Under the pieces are notes generated by a model. The model was not told the DNA's origin, did no database searches, and saw nothing but the letters and a program-made list of their open reading frames with translations. Both the position numbers and the translations under genes were made by a program. 64,000 bases of DNA from Vogesella alkaliphila. Lineage in GTDB: Bacteria; Pseudomonadota; Gammaproteobacteria; Burkholderiales; Chromobacteriaceae. The stretch lies in assembly GCF_014652475.1 (NCBI RefSeq), contig NZ_BMYW01000001.1, forward strand, positions 596,957 through 660,956, written 5' to 3'. Of this stretch, positions 27,139 to 36,341 are shown in pieces; the stretch's first letter is position 1; each line of letters opens with the position of its first letter.

Positions 27139-29036
27139 AGTTGGTACATCACCTTCAGTTTCTGCTGCAGCTTGCGCGCCTGGCGGAACGACTCCTTCAG
27201 GATGCGGCGGTCGAGCGGGTTCAGCTTGTCCGGCTGGATCAGGTTGTCGCCGGGGCGGCCGTGCTCGTCTTCCAGGTGCTGGTGGCGCAGGCGCAGCATC
27301 TGGATGAAGTTGAAGGCGTCGATGATGGCGGCGGTTTCCTCCGGCGCCGAGCCGGTCTGTTTCGCCGCGCGCTCCAGCCGCTTGATGGTGCTGCTGGCGG
27401 CGATGCCCTTGGCCAGCGCCAGCACCCGCGCGGCGTCGACGAACAGTCGCGCCGCCGATTTCTTCAGGTCGATGTAGCCGCCCTGGCCGTGGTATTCCTC
27501 GGTGCTGAAGTCGCGCAGCAGGCCCAGCGGCGGCGCCACCGCCAGCGCGTTGGCGGCCAGCATGCGCTGGAACACGCTGTTGTCCTGGCTCAGCGCGAGC
27601 AGGCGCTTGTGCAGCTGGTTGGCGAGATAGCGCTTGCCGTACAGCGGGCGGAAATCGAAGAAGATCGACGCGTTGAGCAGCGCCACCGGGTCCGGGGTGC
27701 GGATCCAGCGCGCGAACTTCTCCTGCCACTCTTCCAGTGTCAGGCACCACTCCGGGTTGCCGGCCATGATGTTGCCCTTGCACAGCGGGAAGCCGCAGCG
27801 GTCGAGATCGGCGTTCACGTCGCGGGCAAAATCCAGCAGCCGCATGGTCAGCTGGTCCTTGTCCATCGCCTCCGGGCACAGGTAGATGATGCCGTTATCC
27901 TGATCGGTGCTGAAGGTCTGCTCCTCGCGCCCCTCGGAGCCGAACGACAGCCACGCCCAGTCGACGCCGTACAGGTCGTGCCGTTGCAGGTTCAGCTCGA
28001 TCACGCGGCGGGTGATGCCGTCGTTGAGCGCGGAGATGAATTGCGTCAGCTGCTCGGCGCCGACGCCCTGGCCCAGCATGTTCATGGTGAACTGGCGCAG
28101 GTCGCGGCCAACCTGTTGCAGGGTGTCGATGTCGGCGGCGGTTTCCACCGCGTAGCGCAGCTGGCGCAGGCCGACGCGCTGCATGGCGAACAGGTCGCGC
28201 TCCGAGATCACGCCCAGTACCAGATTGTCGTCGTCGACCGCCAGCACGTGGCGGATGCCGTGCATCGCCATTGCCAGTGCCGCGTCGTAGGCGGTGGCGT
28301 CCTGCGGCAAGGTGTGCGGCTTGCGCGACATCACCTGCGAGATCGGGCAGTCCAGCGCCAGCTTCGGCAGCACCACCCGTTTCAGCACGTCGGACTGGGT
28401 GAAGATGCCCTGCGCGATGCCGGCCTCGTTGACGATGACGATGGAGCCGACGCCGGTCTCGCCCATCCGCGTCAGCACCGCCTCCAGCGGGTCGTCGGCA
28501 CGGGCGGTGACCGGCGGCCGCTTGCACAGCTCGTGCAGCTTGGTCGCCATCGACTGCTGTTCCAGCGCGCGTTGCGAAAACTGCGCCTGCATCTGCTTGC
28601 GCGACTGGCTGAGCAGGGTGGAGATGTGGCTGGCACAGAAGCGGTTGAACACCGGGCTGATCAGCAGCAGCTGCTGGAAGTCCTGGTTGTCCAGCTGGTA
28701 GCAGAACACGTCGTCCACCGCGCTGTAGGTGCAGATGGTGGCACGCTGGCCGCTGGCGGCGCCGATAGGGAAACACTCGCCGCTGCTGATGATCACGTTG
28801 CCGGAGGCGCTCTCGCCGTCCTCGCGCGACAGCACCTTGCCACGCTGCACCACGAAGAAGTGCGGCGGCGGCCCCATGTCCGGGGTCAGGATCAGGCTGT
28901 CTTTCGGGTAGTAGGCGAGCTTGGCGTGCTGGCCGAGGAAGGCCAGCGCCGCGTCTTCCATGCGGTCGAACGGCGAGTGCTTGCGCAGGAATTCAACGGT
29001 GGCGCTGACCAGTGTCGCGTTGGCGGTACGGCTCAT
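27135..29036 (-). CDS. cNMP-binding/CBS/DUF294 nucleotidyltransferase-like protein
   Basis: The 633-residue protein has, in order, a cyclic-nucleotide-binding-like domain (1-140), two CBS domains (about 165-290, with VTARADDPLEAVLTRMGETGVGSIVIVNE), a DUF294 nucleotidyltransferase domain (about 320-450, with LSFGSEGREEQTFSTDQDNGI) and a DUF294_C substrate-binding-type domain. Such proteins are GlnD-like putative regulators, often encoded beside acs, as here. The metal-binding acidic pair in TDQDNG is intact. A terminator separates it from acs upstream. It heads a two-gene unit with the exonuclease. Confidence 0.9.
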   Translation of the reverse strand: MSRTANATLVSATVEFLRKHSPFDRMEDAALAFLGQHAKLAYYPKDSLILTPDMGPPPHFFVVQRGKVLSREDGESASGNVIISSGECFPIGAASGQRATICTYSAVDDVFCYQLDNQDFQQLLLISPVFNRFCASHISTLLSQSRKQMQAQFSQRALEQQSMATKLHELCKRPPVTARADDPLEAVLTRMGETGVGSIVIVNEAGIAQGIFTQSDVLKRVVLPKLALDCPISQVMSRKPHTLPQDATAYDAALAMAMHGIRHVLAVDDDNLVLGVISERDLFAMQRVGLRQLRYAVETAADIDTLQQVGRDLRQFTMNMLGQGVGAEQLTQFISALNDGITRRVIELNLQRHDLYGVDWAWLSFGSEGREEQTFSTDQDNGIIYLCPEAMDKDQLTMRLLDFARDVNADLDRCGFPLCKGNIMAGNPEWCLTLEEWQEKFARWIRTPDPVALLNASIFFDFRPLYGKRYLANQLHKRLLALSQDNSVFQRMLAANALAVAPPLGLLRDFSTEEYHGQGGYIDLKKSAARLFVDAARVLALAKGIAASSTIKRLERAAKQTGSAPEETAAIIDAFNFIQMLRLRHQHLEDEHGRPGDNLIQPDKLNPLDRRILKESFRQARKLQQKLKVMYQL

Positions 29037-29056
29037 GGGACGGTTCCCGTCTGGCG

Positions 29057-29086
29057 AAAAAACGCCCCGGCGGGGCCGGGGCGACT
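29057..29086 (-). terminator. intrinsic terminator of acs
   Basis: On the minus strand GTCGCCCCGGCCCCGCCGGGGCG forms a strong hairpin followed by TTTTTT, 25 bp after the acs stop and before the DUF294 gene. Confidence 0.85.
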
Positions 29087-29108
29087 GAGGCTGCACAGCG
29101 TGCGAGGC

Positions 29109-31070
29109 TTACTGCGGTTCTTGCAGCTGTTGCAGAATCTGCGGGTTTTCCAGCGTCGACACGTCCTGGGTGATTTCCTCGCCCTTGGCGATCGAGCGCA
29201 GCAGGCGGCGCATGATCTTGCCGGAGCGGGTCTTCGGCAGGTTCTCGCCGAAGCGGATGTCGTCAGGCTGCGCGATCTTGCCGATCTCGTGCGCGACCCA
29301 GGCCTTCAGCTCGGCGGCGACTTTCTTCGCGTCCTCGCCGGTCGGGCGCTCGCCCTTCAGCACCACGAAGGCCACCACCGCCTCGCCCTTCACCTCGTGC
29401 GGCTTGCCGACCACCGCGGCTTCCGCCACCAGCGGGTTGGCCACCAGTGCCGATTCGATCTCCATGGTGCCCAAGCGATGGCCGGACACGTTCAGCACGT
29501 CGTCCACGCGGCCCATGATCCAGAAGTAGCCGTCCTGGTCGCGGTTGGCGGAGTCGCCGGCGAGGTAGTACTGGCCGTTGAACTCTTCCGGGAAGTAGGT
29601 CTTCTTGAAGCGGTCGGCGTCGTTCCAGATGGTGCGTACCAGCGACGGGAACGGCTTCTTGATCACCAGGAAACCGCCCTTGCCGGCCTCCACCGGGCCG
29701 CCGGCTTCATCGACGATGTCGGCGATGATGCCCGGCAGCGGCAGGGTGCACGAACCCGGCTTGGTGGCCACCGCGCCCGGCATCGGCGCGATCATGTGGC
29801 TGCCGGTTTCGGTCTGCCACCAGGTGTCGACGATAGGGCAACGGCCGCCGCCGACCACTTCGTGGTACCACATCCATGCCTCGGGGTTGATCGGCTCGCC
29901 CACGGTGCCCAAGAGGCGCAGGCTGGACAGGTCGTACTGTTTCGGCAGGTCGGCACCCAGCTTGATCAGCGAGCGGATCGCGGTCGGTGCGGTGTAGAAA
30001 ATGCTGACCTTGTGGGTTTCGATCATGCGCCAGAAGCGCGAGGCATCCGGGTAGGTCGGCACGCCTTCAAAGATGATCTGGGTGGCGCCGAAGGCCAGCG
30101 GGCCGTAGGCGACATAGCTGTGGCCGGTGATCCAGCCCACGTCGGCGGTGCACCAGAACACGTCGTCGTCCCGGGCGTCGAAGGTCCAGCGGTAGCTGTT
30201 CAGCGCGCCCAGCAGGTAGCCGGCGCTGCTGTGCTGGATGCCCTTCGGTTTGCCGGTGGAGCCGGAGGTGTAGAGGATGAACAGCGGGTCTTCCGCGTTC
30301 ATGGTCACCGGCGGGCAGTCGGCGGACTGGCTGGCGGTCAGCTCGTGCCACCAGATATCGCGCTCGCCCCAGGCTACCTGGCCGTTGGTGCGCTGCAGGA
30401 CCACCACTTTCTCTACCGATTCGCAGCCGCCCAGCGTCAGCGCCTCGTCGACGGTGGCCTTCAGCGGGATCTGCTTGCCGCCGCGCACGCTCTCGTTGGC
30501 GGTGATCACAATCTTGGCACCGGCATCCTGGATGCGATCGCGCACGGCGCCGGCGGAGAAGCCGCCGAACACCACCGAGTGGATGGCGCCGATACGGGCG
30601 CAGGCCTGCATCGCCACCACGGCGTCCGCCACCATCGGCATGTACACCACCACGCGGTCGCCCTTGGTGACGCCCAGGGATTTCAGGCCGTTGGCGAAGC
30701 GCGACACGCGCTCGTGCAGCTGCTGGTAGCTGATGTTTTCGACCTTGCCGTCATCGGCTTCGAAGATGATCGCGGTCTTGTTGGCCTTGGTGGCCAGGTG
30801 ACGGTCGATGCAGTTGTAGGAAACGTTCAGCTCGCCATCGGCAAACCACTTGAAGAACGGCGCATTGCTGTCGTCCAGTACGGTGGTGAACGGCTTGCTC
30901 CAGGTCAGCAGCTCGCGTGCCAGATTGCCCCAGAAGCCGGCGTAGTCCGCTTCGGCAAGTGCGGCTTGGGCGTTGTAGGCTTCCATGCCGGACAGGGTGG
31001 CCTTGGCGCGGAAAGCGTCGGAAGGAGGGAAGCTGCGGGTTTCTTTGAGCACGGATTCGATAGCTGACAT
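29109..31070 (-). CDS. acs: acetyl-CoA synthetase
   Basis: The 653-residue AMP-forming enzyme converts acetate, ATP and CoA to acetyl-CoA. The ATP-binding motif [11 protein letters not shown], the [10 protein letters not shown] motif and the C-terminal [10 protein letters not shown], whose Lys is acetylated in known enzymes, are all present. Length is typical of Acs (about 650). It is followed by its own terminator and then by the DUF294/exonuclease pair that frequently accompanies acs. The promoter region upstream is long. Confidence 0.97.
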   Translation of the reverse strand: MSAIESVLKETRSFPPSDAFRAKATLSGMEAYNAQAALAEADYAGFWGNLARELLTWSKPFTTVLDDSNAPFFKWFADGELNVSYNCIDRHLATKANKTAIIFEADDGKVENISYQQLHERVSRFANGLKSLGVTKGDRVVVYMPMVADAVVAMQACARIGAIHSVVFGGFSAGAVRDRIQDAGAKIVITANESVRGGKQIPLKATVDEALTLGGCESVEKVVVLQRTNGQVAWGERDIWWHELTASQSADCPPVTMNAEDPLFILYTSGSTGKPKGIQHSSAGYLLGALNSYRWTFDARDDDVFWCTADVGWITGHSYVAYGPLAFGATQIIFEGVPTYPDASRFWRMIETHKVSIFYTAPTAIRSLIKLGADLPKQYDLSSLRLLGTVGEPINPEAWMWYHEVVGGGRCPIVDTWWQTETGSHMIAPMPGAVATKPGSCTLPLPGIIADIVDEAGGPVEAGKGGFLVIKKPFPSLVRTIWNDADRFKKTYFPEEFNGQYYLAGDSANRDQDGYFWIMGRVDDVLNVSGHRLGTMEIESALVANPLVAEAAVVGKPHEVKGEAVVAFVVLKGERPTGEDAKKVAAELKAWVAHEIGKIAQPDDIRFGENLPKTRSGKIMRRLLRSIAKGEEITQDVSTLENPQILQQLQEPQ

Positions 31071-31627
31071 CGTTGGTTTCCTTTTGCTTTGCAGAGTGAG
31101 GTCGAGCGGTTGAGGCTGTTTGTTCGACGCGTCGGATCAGTCGTACTTGTTGTGGCGTACTTGTTATGGCCCTGAAAACAGTGTGGGCTTGTCATGGCTT
31201 CAGACTGTACGAAAGCGGGCGGCGGCTGACCAATCGCAAATTCTGATAGCAAAAATCACCCCGAACGATGTTGCACTGCAAAAAACGATATTTATCAGTA
31301 GTTTGCGTTAGAGTTTTTGCTATTTCCCCACTGGCGGCGAGGCGTGAAAATAGTGCGTGGCGGGGGCTGACGGGCTGTTGTTTTTGCGGGGGATGGTGCG
31401 TCGCGGTGGCGAACGTGACGGCAACGCGCCGGCTGCGGGGCGAAAAGGGTGGCGTCGGACCAGGGTTGGCCGCAAGGCGGGACGGCGGCCGTCACGGCGG
31501 CGACGGCTGGCTGGGCCGCGCCGGCCGGGGCGGGGCGATGATGCGCTGCAACGGCGGCAGCGGCGGAAACGGAAAAGGCCACCGCGGCGGATGCCGGCGG
31601 CGGCCTGGAGGGTTGCGGCGGACGCGG
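31071..31627. other. acs upstream region
   Basis: These 557 bp hold no convincing gene. The half nearest acs is AT-rich and contains a 10-bp inverted repeat ATAGCAAAAA...TTTTTGCTAT (near 31245 and 31314), a candidate operator for acs. A one-mismatch form of the repeat word (GGGTTGGCCGC, near 31463) also occurs. The half nearest the UPF0149 gene is GC-rich and featureless. Confidence 0.5.
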
Positions 31628-32242
31628 TCAGTCGTCGTTGGCTTCGCTTTCCGCGTCTTCCATTTCCTGGCGCAGCGTGGCGAAGAAACGGTAGATCTGC
31701 GCTACCGAGGCCGAGATCTCGCCCAGCCATTCCGCCTTCTGCTCGGCGCTGGCGCCGTCGAGGAACGGGCGCATTTCCGGGTCGGGATGGTGCTCGAACG
31801 CCAGCGCCATGATCGGCGCCAGCGCGCCGGCGGCCTCGGCGTCGTCGAACAGCAGCGCCCAGTCGTCGTACAGGATCTGCATGCCTTCACTGAAGCCCTC
31901 GGCCCAGTCGTTGCCGTGCACCACGCCGTGCTCGTCGGCATCCAGCCATGGGTGGAAGTCTTCGCCTTTTTCCAGCGTGCGCGCGATTTCCAGCCAGTGG
32001 CCCATCACCTGTGTCGCGAACTTCTCGAAGGCCTTGGGCGAGGGGAAGGCGGCCTCGTCGTCGAAGGCGGCGCCGAGGATGGTCGGCAGGCAGTCGACCG
32101 GCTTGATCGCCTCCGGCCCGGCGTGCAGCGCCGCGAAAAAGCCGTCCAGCTTCTCCAGCGACATCGCGCCCTGTGGTGCCAGCCGGCTCAGGGTTTCGCC
32201 CAGGCGCTGGTAGTCTTGTTCGGTCATCGGTTTGAATTTCAT
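31628..32242 (-). CDS. UPF0149 (YecA/YgfB) family protein
   Basis: The 204-residue acidic protein shows the family pattern: LEKLDGFFAALHAGPE near the N-terminus, then WLDADEHGVVHGNDWAEGFSEGM and ALFDDAEAAGALAPIMAL. The C-terminal metal-binding SEC-C motif of YecA is absent, so it is the short YgfB-like form. The biochemical function of the family is not established. The next gene downstream on its strand, acs, is 557 bp away. Confidence 0.85.
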   Translation of the reverse strand: MKFKPMTEQDYQRLGETLSRLAPQGAMSLEKLDGFFAALHAGPEAIKPVDCLPTILGAAFDDEAAFPSPKAFEKFATQVMGHWLEIARTLEKGEDFHPWLDADEHGVVHGNDWAEGFSEGMQILYDDWALLFDDAEAAGALAPIMALAFEHHPDPEMRPFLDGASAEQKAEWLGEISASVAQIYRFFATLRQEMEDAESEANDD

Positions 32243-32278
32243 GGTCTGGCCTTGGCGGTAAGCGGTAGGGGGCGGCGT

Positions 32279-32296
32279 GCGGCCAACGTTGGCCGC
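32279..32296. repeat. palindromic copy of the GCGGCCAAC word
   Basis: A third perfect GCGGCCAACGTTGGCCGC palindrome, in the 64 bp gap between the 137-residue gene and the UPF0149 gene. Confidence 0.8.
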
Positions 32297-32306
32297 AGGG
32301 CTGCGG

Positions 32307-32720
32307 TCAGGGCGGCAGTGGCCGGCCCGGCTTGGTGGACAGGTGGTAGTGCTCCATCAGCAGCTGGTGCGCCTGTTCGGCGACGCTGCGCAGCGTTTCG
32401 CCGCGCGGGTGGCCGGCGAACTGCAGGCTGTCGTCCATGCTGCGCAGCGCACGGCGGGCGGCGGTGCACAGGTCGATGGCGATGGCGTAATCGGTGAGGC
32501 TCAGCACGCGGCCGTTGCGGATCTTGCGGAAATAGACGCCGCCCATCTGTGCGTATTTCTCGGCCAGCGGCTGCGCGGCGAGGCCGTCATCGGCCAGCAG
32601 GCTGTCCAGCAGCGACCACACCGCGTTGACGGTGGCGTCGGCCCGCGCCAGGCGCTTGGCCAGTTGCGCGTTGGCTTCCTTGTTCGGCTTGGCGGCGGCC
32701 GGTTTCTTTTTTACAGCCAT
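32307..32720 (-). CDS. conserved-looking hypothetical protein
   Basis: The 137-residue protein begins with a Lys/Ala/Pro-rich tail (MAVKKKPAAAKPNKEANAQL) and continues as a mostly helical domain (ADATVNAVWSLLDSLLADDG; DYAIAIDLCTAARRALRSMDD). No motif, signal peptide or membrane segment is seen. It lies divergent from a pseudouridine synthase gene and 64 bp upstream of the UPF0149 gene on the same strand, so an operon with that gene is possible. Function unknown; codon use is like the core. Confidence 0.65.
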   Translation of the reverse strand: MAVKKKPAAAKPNKEANAQLAKRLARADATVNAVWSLLDSLLADDGLAAQPLAEKYAQMGGVYFRKIRNGRVLSLTDYAIAIDLCTAARRALRSMDDSLQFAGHPRGETLRSVAEQAHQLLMEHYHLSTKPGRPLPP

Positions 32721-32803
32721 GTTTCTGCGCTTTCGCGATGCGGTGAAGCCGGCATTTTAACGCGCCTGCTGCCAACTGGCGCGCATCGCCTTACAATCGC
32801 GCG

Positions 32804-33715
32804 ATGAATCAACGCGTTTCCCCCATTCCCGAGCGCGCCGGCGTGGCGCCGAGCTTCCTGCAGCTGCCGGCCGGCGACTGGCCGGACCTGTGCAGCTTCC
32901 TGATCGAGCGCTTTGCGCACATCCCCGCCGCGGTGTGGCGCGCGCGGCTGCAGAGCGGCGAGGTGTTCGACCACCAGGGCCGCCCGCACCGCCCCGACAG
33001 CCCGTACCCGGCCAACCGCCGCATCTGGTACTACCGCGACGTGCCGGACGAGGTGCCGGTGCCGTTTGCGGCCACGGTGCTGTACCGCGACGAACGCTTG
33101 CTGGTGGCCGACAAGCCGCATTTTCTCGCCTGCATCCCCGGCGGCCGCCATCTGCGCGAGACGCTGCTGGGCCGCCTGCGCCGCGAGCTGGATCTGCCGC
33201 AGCTGACGCCTATCCACCGTCTCGACCGCGAAACCGCCGGCGTGATGCTGTTCTGCATCGACCCCGCGCACCGCGCCGCCTACCAGGGCCTGTTCCAGAC
33301 GCGCGAGGTGAGCAAGACCTACGAGGCGATCGCGCCGTGGCGCGACGATCTCGCGCTGCCGCTGGTACACCGCAGCCGCCTGCTGGAGCGCGACGACTGC
33401 TTCCGCATGCACGAGGTGGCCGGCGAAGCCAACAGCGAGACGCGCGTCGAGCTGATCGCCCGCGCCGGCGCGCTGGCGCACTACCGGCTGTCGCCGCTGA
33501 CCGGGCGCAAGCACCAGCTGCGCGCGCACCTGACCGCGCTGGGCATCCCCATCGTCAACGATCCGTGGTATCCGGCGCTGCTGCCGGACAAGGCGGTGGA
33601 CGACTTCAGCCAGCCGCTGCAATTGCTGGCGCGCAGCATCGCCTTCACCGATCCGGTCAGCGGCGAGGCGCGCCAGTTCCACAGCGAACGCCGGCTGTTG
33701 CTGGCGCCGGACTGA
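32804..33715 (+). CDS. RluA-family pseudouridine synthase
   Basis: The 303-residue protein carries the catalytic RluA motif HRLDRETAGVMLF, preceded by LYRDERLLVADKPHFLACIPGGRH and followed by LSPLTGRKHQLRAHL. An N-terminal extension of about 90 residues (with VWRARLQSGEVFDHQG) resembles a reduced S4-like region. It is a 23S rRNA or tRNA uridine isomerase; the target cannot be told from sequence. A second, shorter member lies at 36342-37088. Confidence 0.88.
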   Translation: MNQRVSPIPERAGVAPSFLQLPAGDWPDLCSFLIERFAHIPAAVWRARLQSGEVFDHQGRPHRPDSPYPANRRIWYYRDVPDEVPVPFAATVLYRDERLLVADKPHFLACIPGGRHLRETLLGRLRRELDLPQLTPIHRLDRETAGVMLFCIDPAHRAAYQGLFQTREVSKTYEAIAPWRDDLALPLVHRSRLLERDDCFRMHEVAGEANSETRVELIARAGALAHYRLSPLTGRKHQLRAHLTALGIPIVNDPWYPALLPDKAVDDFSQPLQLLARSIAFTDPVSGEARQFHSERRLLLAPD

Positions 33716-33735
33716 CTTCGCGCCGACTTGCCCTG

Positions 33736-33768
33736 TGGCCAACCTTGGCCGTCAAAGGTTGGCCGCAA
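33736..33768. repeat. imperfect inverted word pair
   Basis: GTGGCCAACCTTGG and CAAAGGTTGGCCGC face each other just before the terminator. One arm carries a one-base change from the common word. Confidence 0.7.
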
Positions 33769-33772
33769 GCAA

Positions 33773-33801
33773 ATGGCCCTGCGCGTGCAGGGCCATTTTT
33801 T
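33773..33801. terminator. bidirectional intrinsic terminator
   Basis: ATGGCCCTGCGCGTGCAGGGCCAT followed by TTTTTTAT is a strong hairpin with a T-run, between the convergent pseudouridine synthase and rlmJ genes. Confidence 0.87.
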
Positions 33802-33814
33802 ATATCGCGCGGAC

Positions 33815-34663
33815 TTATTTGTTCTCGCGGTATTCCACGCTGTGCCACGCTCCCTTGTCCACCGCCAGCACCTCGGTCAGCCACGGCAGGGTGTCGTTCA
33901 GTGTCGCTGGCAGCGTCCACGGCGGGTTGACGATGAACATGCCGCTGCCGTGCATGCCGAAGCCTTCCTTCGACGGCGTGCGCACCGTCAGCGTCGTGTC
34001 CAGCCAGCTGTGGCACAGCAGCGCCTTCAGCTGCGCCACCATGTCCTTGATCTCCGGGCGCTGCAGCAGCGGGTACCAGATGGCGTAGGTGCCGGTGGCG
34101 AAGCGCTTCAGCGATTCCTGCATCGCGTTCACCACCCGCTGGTAGTCGCCCTTGTCCTCGTATGGCGGGTCGATCAGTACCAGCGCGCGACGCGGCGGTG
34201 GTGGCAGGATGGACTTCAGCGCCTCGAAGCCGTTGCTTTTCTCCACCTTGATGCGGCGGCCGGCGTCGGCGAAGCACTCGCCCAGCAGTTGGAAATCGCT
34301 GGGGTGCAGCTCGAACAGGCGCAGCTTCTCGCTGCGGTTCATGGTCTCGGCGGCGAACCACGGCGAGCCGGGATAGTGGCGCAGCTCGCCGTCCGGGTTG
34401 ATGCTGCGCACCACCTCCAGATAGCGCGCCACCGCCGGTGGCAGATCGTCGCGCTGCCACAGCCGCGCCACGCCATCGACGTATTCGGCGGTCTTGGTGG
34501 CGTAGCCCTCGGTCAGGCTGTAGGCACCGGCACCGGCGTGGGTGTCGATGTACCAGAACGGCTTATCCTTCTGGCCGAGGTAGTCGATGATCTGCACCTG
34601 GATCAGGTGTTTCAGCACGTCGGCGTGGTTGCCGGCGTGAAAGGCGTGGCGATAGCTAAGCAT
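33815..34663 (-). CDS. rlmJ: 23S rRNA adenine-2030 N6-methyltransferase
   Basis: The 282-residue protein opens with MLSYRHAFHAGNHADVLKH, the hallmark of RlmJ, and has the SAM motif YIDTHAGAGAY and the catalytic DPPY (VLIDPPYEDKGDY). It methylates A2030 of 23S rRNA. The start at 34663 gives the standard family length; a 10-codon longer frame exists. A copy of the repeat word in hairpin form lies upstream at 34725-34744. Confidence 0.93.
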   Translation of the reverse strand: MLSYRHAFHAGNHADVLKHLIQVQIIDYLGQKDKPFWYIDTHAGAGAYSLTEGYATKTAEYVDGVARLWQRDDLPPAVARYLEVVRSINPDGELRHYPGSPWFAAETMNRSEKLRLFELHPSDFQLLGECFADAGRRIKVEKSNGFEALKSILPPPPRRALVLIDPPYEDKGDYQRVVNAMQESLKRFATGTYAIWYPLLQRPEIKDMVAQLKALLCHSWLDTTLTVRTPSKEGFGMHGSGMFIVNPPWTLPATLNDTLPWLTEVLAVDKGAWHSVEYRENK

Positions 34664-34724
34664 GGCGGTCGTTCGGACAAAATAGCCGCACATTGTAGCG
34701 CAAATCGCCGCCGATCCCGCGGCC

Positions 34725-34748
34725 TTGCGGCCAAGGTTGGCCGCAAGG
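34725..34748. repeat. palindromic variant of the repeat word
   Basis: CTTGCGGCCAAGGTTGGCCGCAAG is a near-palindrome that contains AAGGTTGGCCGC (34733-34744). It lies upstream of rlmJ. Confidence 0.75.
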
Positions 34749-34879
34749 CGCGCTGGTCTTGTCAGTCACTGCCAGCGCTGGCGTCGCCCAGCCACGCCGC
34801 CGGCAGCGCTGCCGGCAGGTAAATACTTGCCTGTACAATGCAGGGTGAATTAACAAGCCCCTAATTCAGAACGCCCACC

Positions 34880-36286
34880 ATGAACGATACCGTCAAGCCT
34901 GAACTGCCTTCCATAGTTGAACGTTTTGCTACGCTTCCGCCCGAAGTGCAGGCACTGTTTGACAACACTGAAAATGGTATGCCTTCCGACATCAGCAAAC
35001 CCGGTTGCCTGGCACTGGCCAAATTAGGCAAGGATGCGTGGAATGCTTGGCGGGAGATGTTTCCGGTGACGGGGACGTTTCCCCATTTTGTTAACCACGC
35101 CGATCTTTCGGGTCTGGATTTTCGAGGTGATCCGGTTGATTTTTCGGGCTTCGTGTTTGGGGATGGTGCCGACTTTAGAGGAGCACAGTGGGGGCATAGT
35201 GCTGATTTCAAAGGAGCATCGTGCGGTCGGTTTGCCAACTTCAGCGGGACACAGTGGGGAGATTTCGCCAATCTACATGGTGCGCAGTGGGGCGACGCGA
35301 GTAATTTCAGCTATGCAAGGTGGGGGGCGTCTGCCGGTTTTGTTGCGGCACAGTGGGGTGCCGGAGCCCGTTTCTATGGCGCCGAGTGGGGTAAGGGTGC
35401 AAATTTCCAAGGTGCAAATTGGGTGACGAGCCGCACCATATACCAAGATGATGAACACTATCAGTCAGCAAAAGCATGGGCGGAGGCTAGAGGGCTGGCA
35501 CCTGATACATTCTTGGAGATCAGTTTTGCAGGTGCGCATTTTGCGGGTGAAGTCGATTTCTCCAACCGTAAATTTACCGGCAAAACCGACTTTGGTTGTC
35601 TGCCTGCGGACTATCAAAGAAAAAGGGTGCAGCGTGATGCATCGGGGCAGGCAAAATTCGGCAAGAATGGTGAGTTGATTTTGGAAGATGATCCAGAGCC
35701 TCGCCGCCATGTGTTGTTTGGCAAAGCCCCGAAATTCCACGGCTGCGAATTACATCAGGACACCACTTTTGATGGTGCAGAATTCCCGTCTGCCAGCGGC
35801 AGTGACGCGGCGGCCCGTGCCTATCGCACCCTGAAACAAGCCTTCAGTAAACAGCAGGCGCTGCGCGAGGAGCAACGCTTCTTTAGACTGGAAATGAAGG
35901 AGGAGGCAAAGCGGGCTGGTTCTGCCAAATTCATGTACTTGTTGTACGAAAAGAGCAGCGATTTTGGTTTCAACCTATGGCGTCCTTTAGCGTTGTTCGC
36001 CGTGGCCTGGGTTGCCTTCGCTTTCACATATGGTTACTACGGCATATCAACCCATGATTTGACCATCTGCGGGTCACTGGATGCTAGTTGTAAGGTGCAA
36101 TGGTCATGGCTGGAGTTCAGCTTAGCGCAGTCTTTGCCGCTGACAGGCTTTGACAAGCTGCATTCGATAGCTACGTTAAAAAACAATAATGTGCCCGTGC
36201 TTGTGCTGGCATTGCACAAAATCATTTCGCTAGCCAGCCTCTTCCTTGCCGGCCTTGCGCTGCGCAATCTGTTCCGTCTCAAATAA
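34880..36286 (+). CDS. pentapeptide-repeat membrane protein
   Basis: The 468-residue protein has an N-terminal region of about 75 residues, then a run of pentapeptide-like repeats (ADFRGAQWGHSADFKGASCG and successors, roughly residues 78-180) with an unusual xQWG or xRWG decoration. A second short repeat block follows (FAGAHFAGEVDFSNRKFTGKTDF), then a charged linker. Two or three hydrophobic segments close the protein (LALFAVAWVAFAFTYGYYG; VLVLALHKIISLASLFLAGLAL). This layout recalls pentapeptide proteins joined to ion-channel-like or membrane domains. Base composition is more AT-rich than its neighbours, suggesting acquisition. No partner gene is adjacent. Confidence 0.72.
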   Translation: MNDTVKPELPSIVERFATLPPEVQALFDNTENGMPSDISKPGCLALAKLGKDAWNAWREMFPVTGTFPHFVNHADLSGLDFRGDPVDFSGFVFGDGADFRGAQWGHSADFKGASCGRFANFSGTQWGDFANLHGAQWGDASNFSYARWGASAGFVAAQWGAGARFYGAEWGKGANFQGANWVTSRTIYQDDEHYQSAKAWAEARGLAPDTFLEISFAGAHFAGEVDFSNRKFTGKTDFGCLPADYQRKRVQRDASGQAKFGKNGELILEDDPEPRRHVLFGKAPKFHGCELHQDTTFDGAEFPSASGSDAAARAYRTLKQAFSKQQALREEQRFFRLEMKEEAKRAGSAKFMYLLYEKSSDFGFNLWRPLALFAVAWVAFAFTYGYYGISTHDLTICGSLDASCKVQWSWLEFSLAQSLPLTGFDKLHSIATLKNNNVPVLVLALHKIISLASLFLAGLALRNLFRLK

Positions 36287-36329
36287 AGGTTGGCCGCAAG
36301 CTGTTACAAGCTTGCGGCCAACCTTTGTC
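36286..36329. terminator. bidirectional terminator made of an inverted word pair
   Basis: AAAGGTTGGCCGCAAGCT and AGCTTGCGGCCAACCTTT form a long perfect stem around GTTACA. It lies between the convergent pentapeptide-repeat and pseudouridine synthase genes. Confidence 0.78.
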
Positions 36330-36341
36330 ATTCGTCCTGTT

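Noticed and set aside
27141..31067. A 1308-codon plus-strand frame
   Set aside because: It is antisense to the DUF294 protein and acs, both of which show clear family motifs; such long mirror frames arise from high GC at third codon positions.
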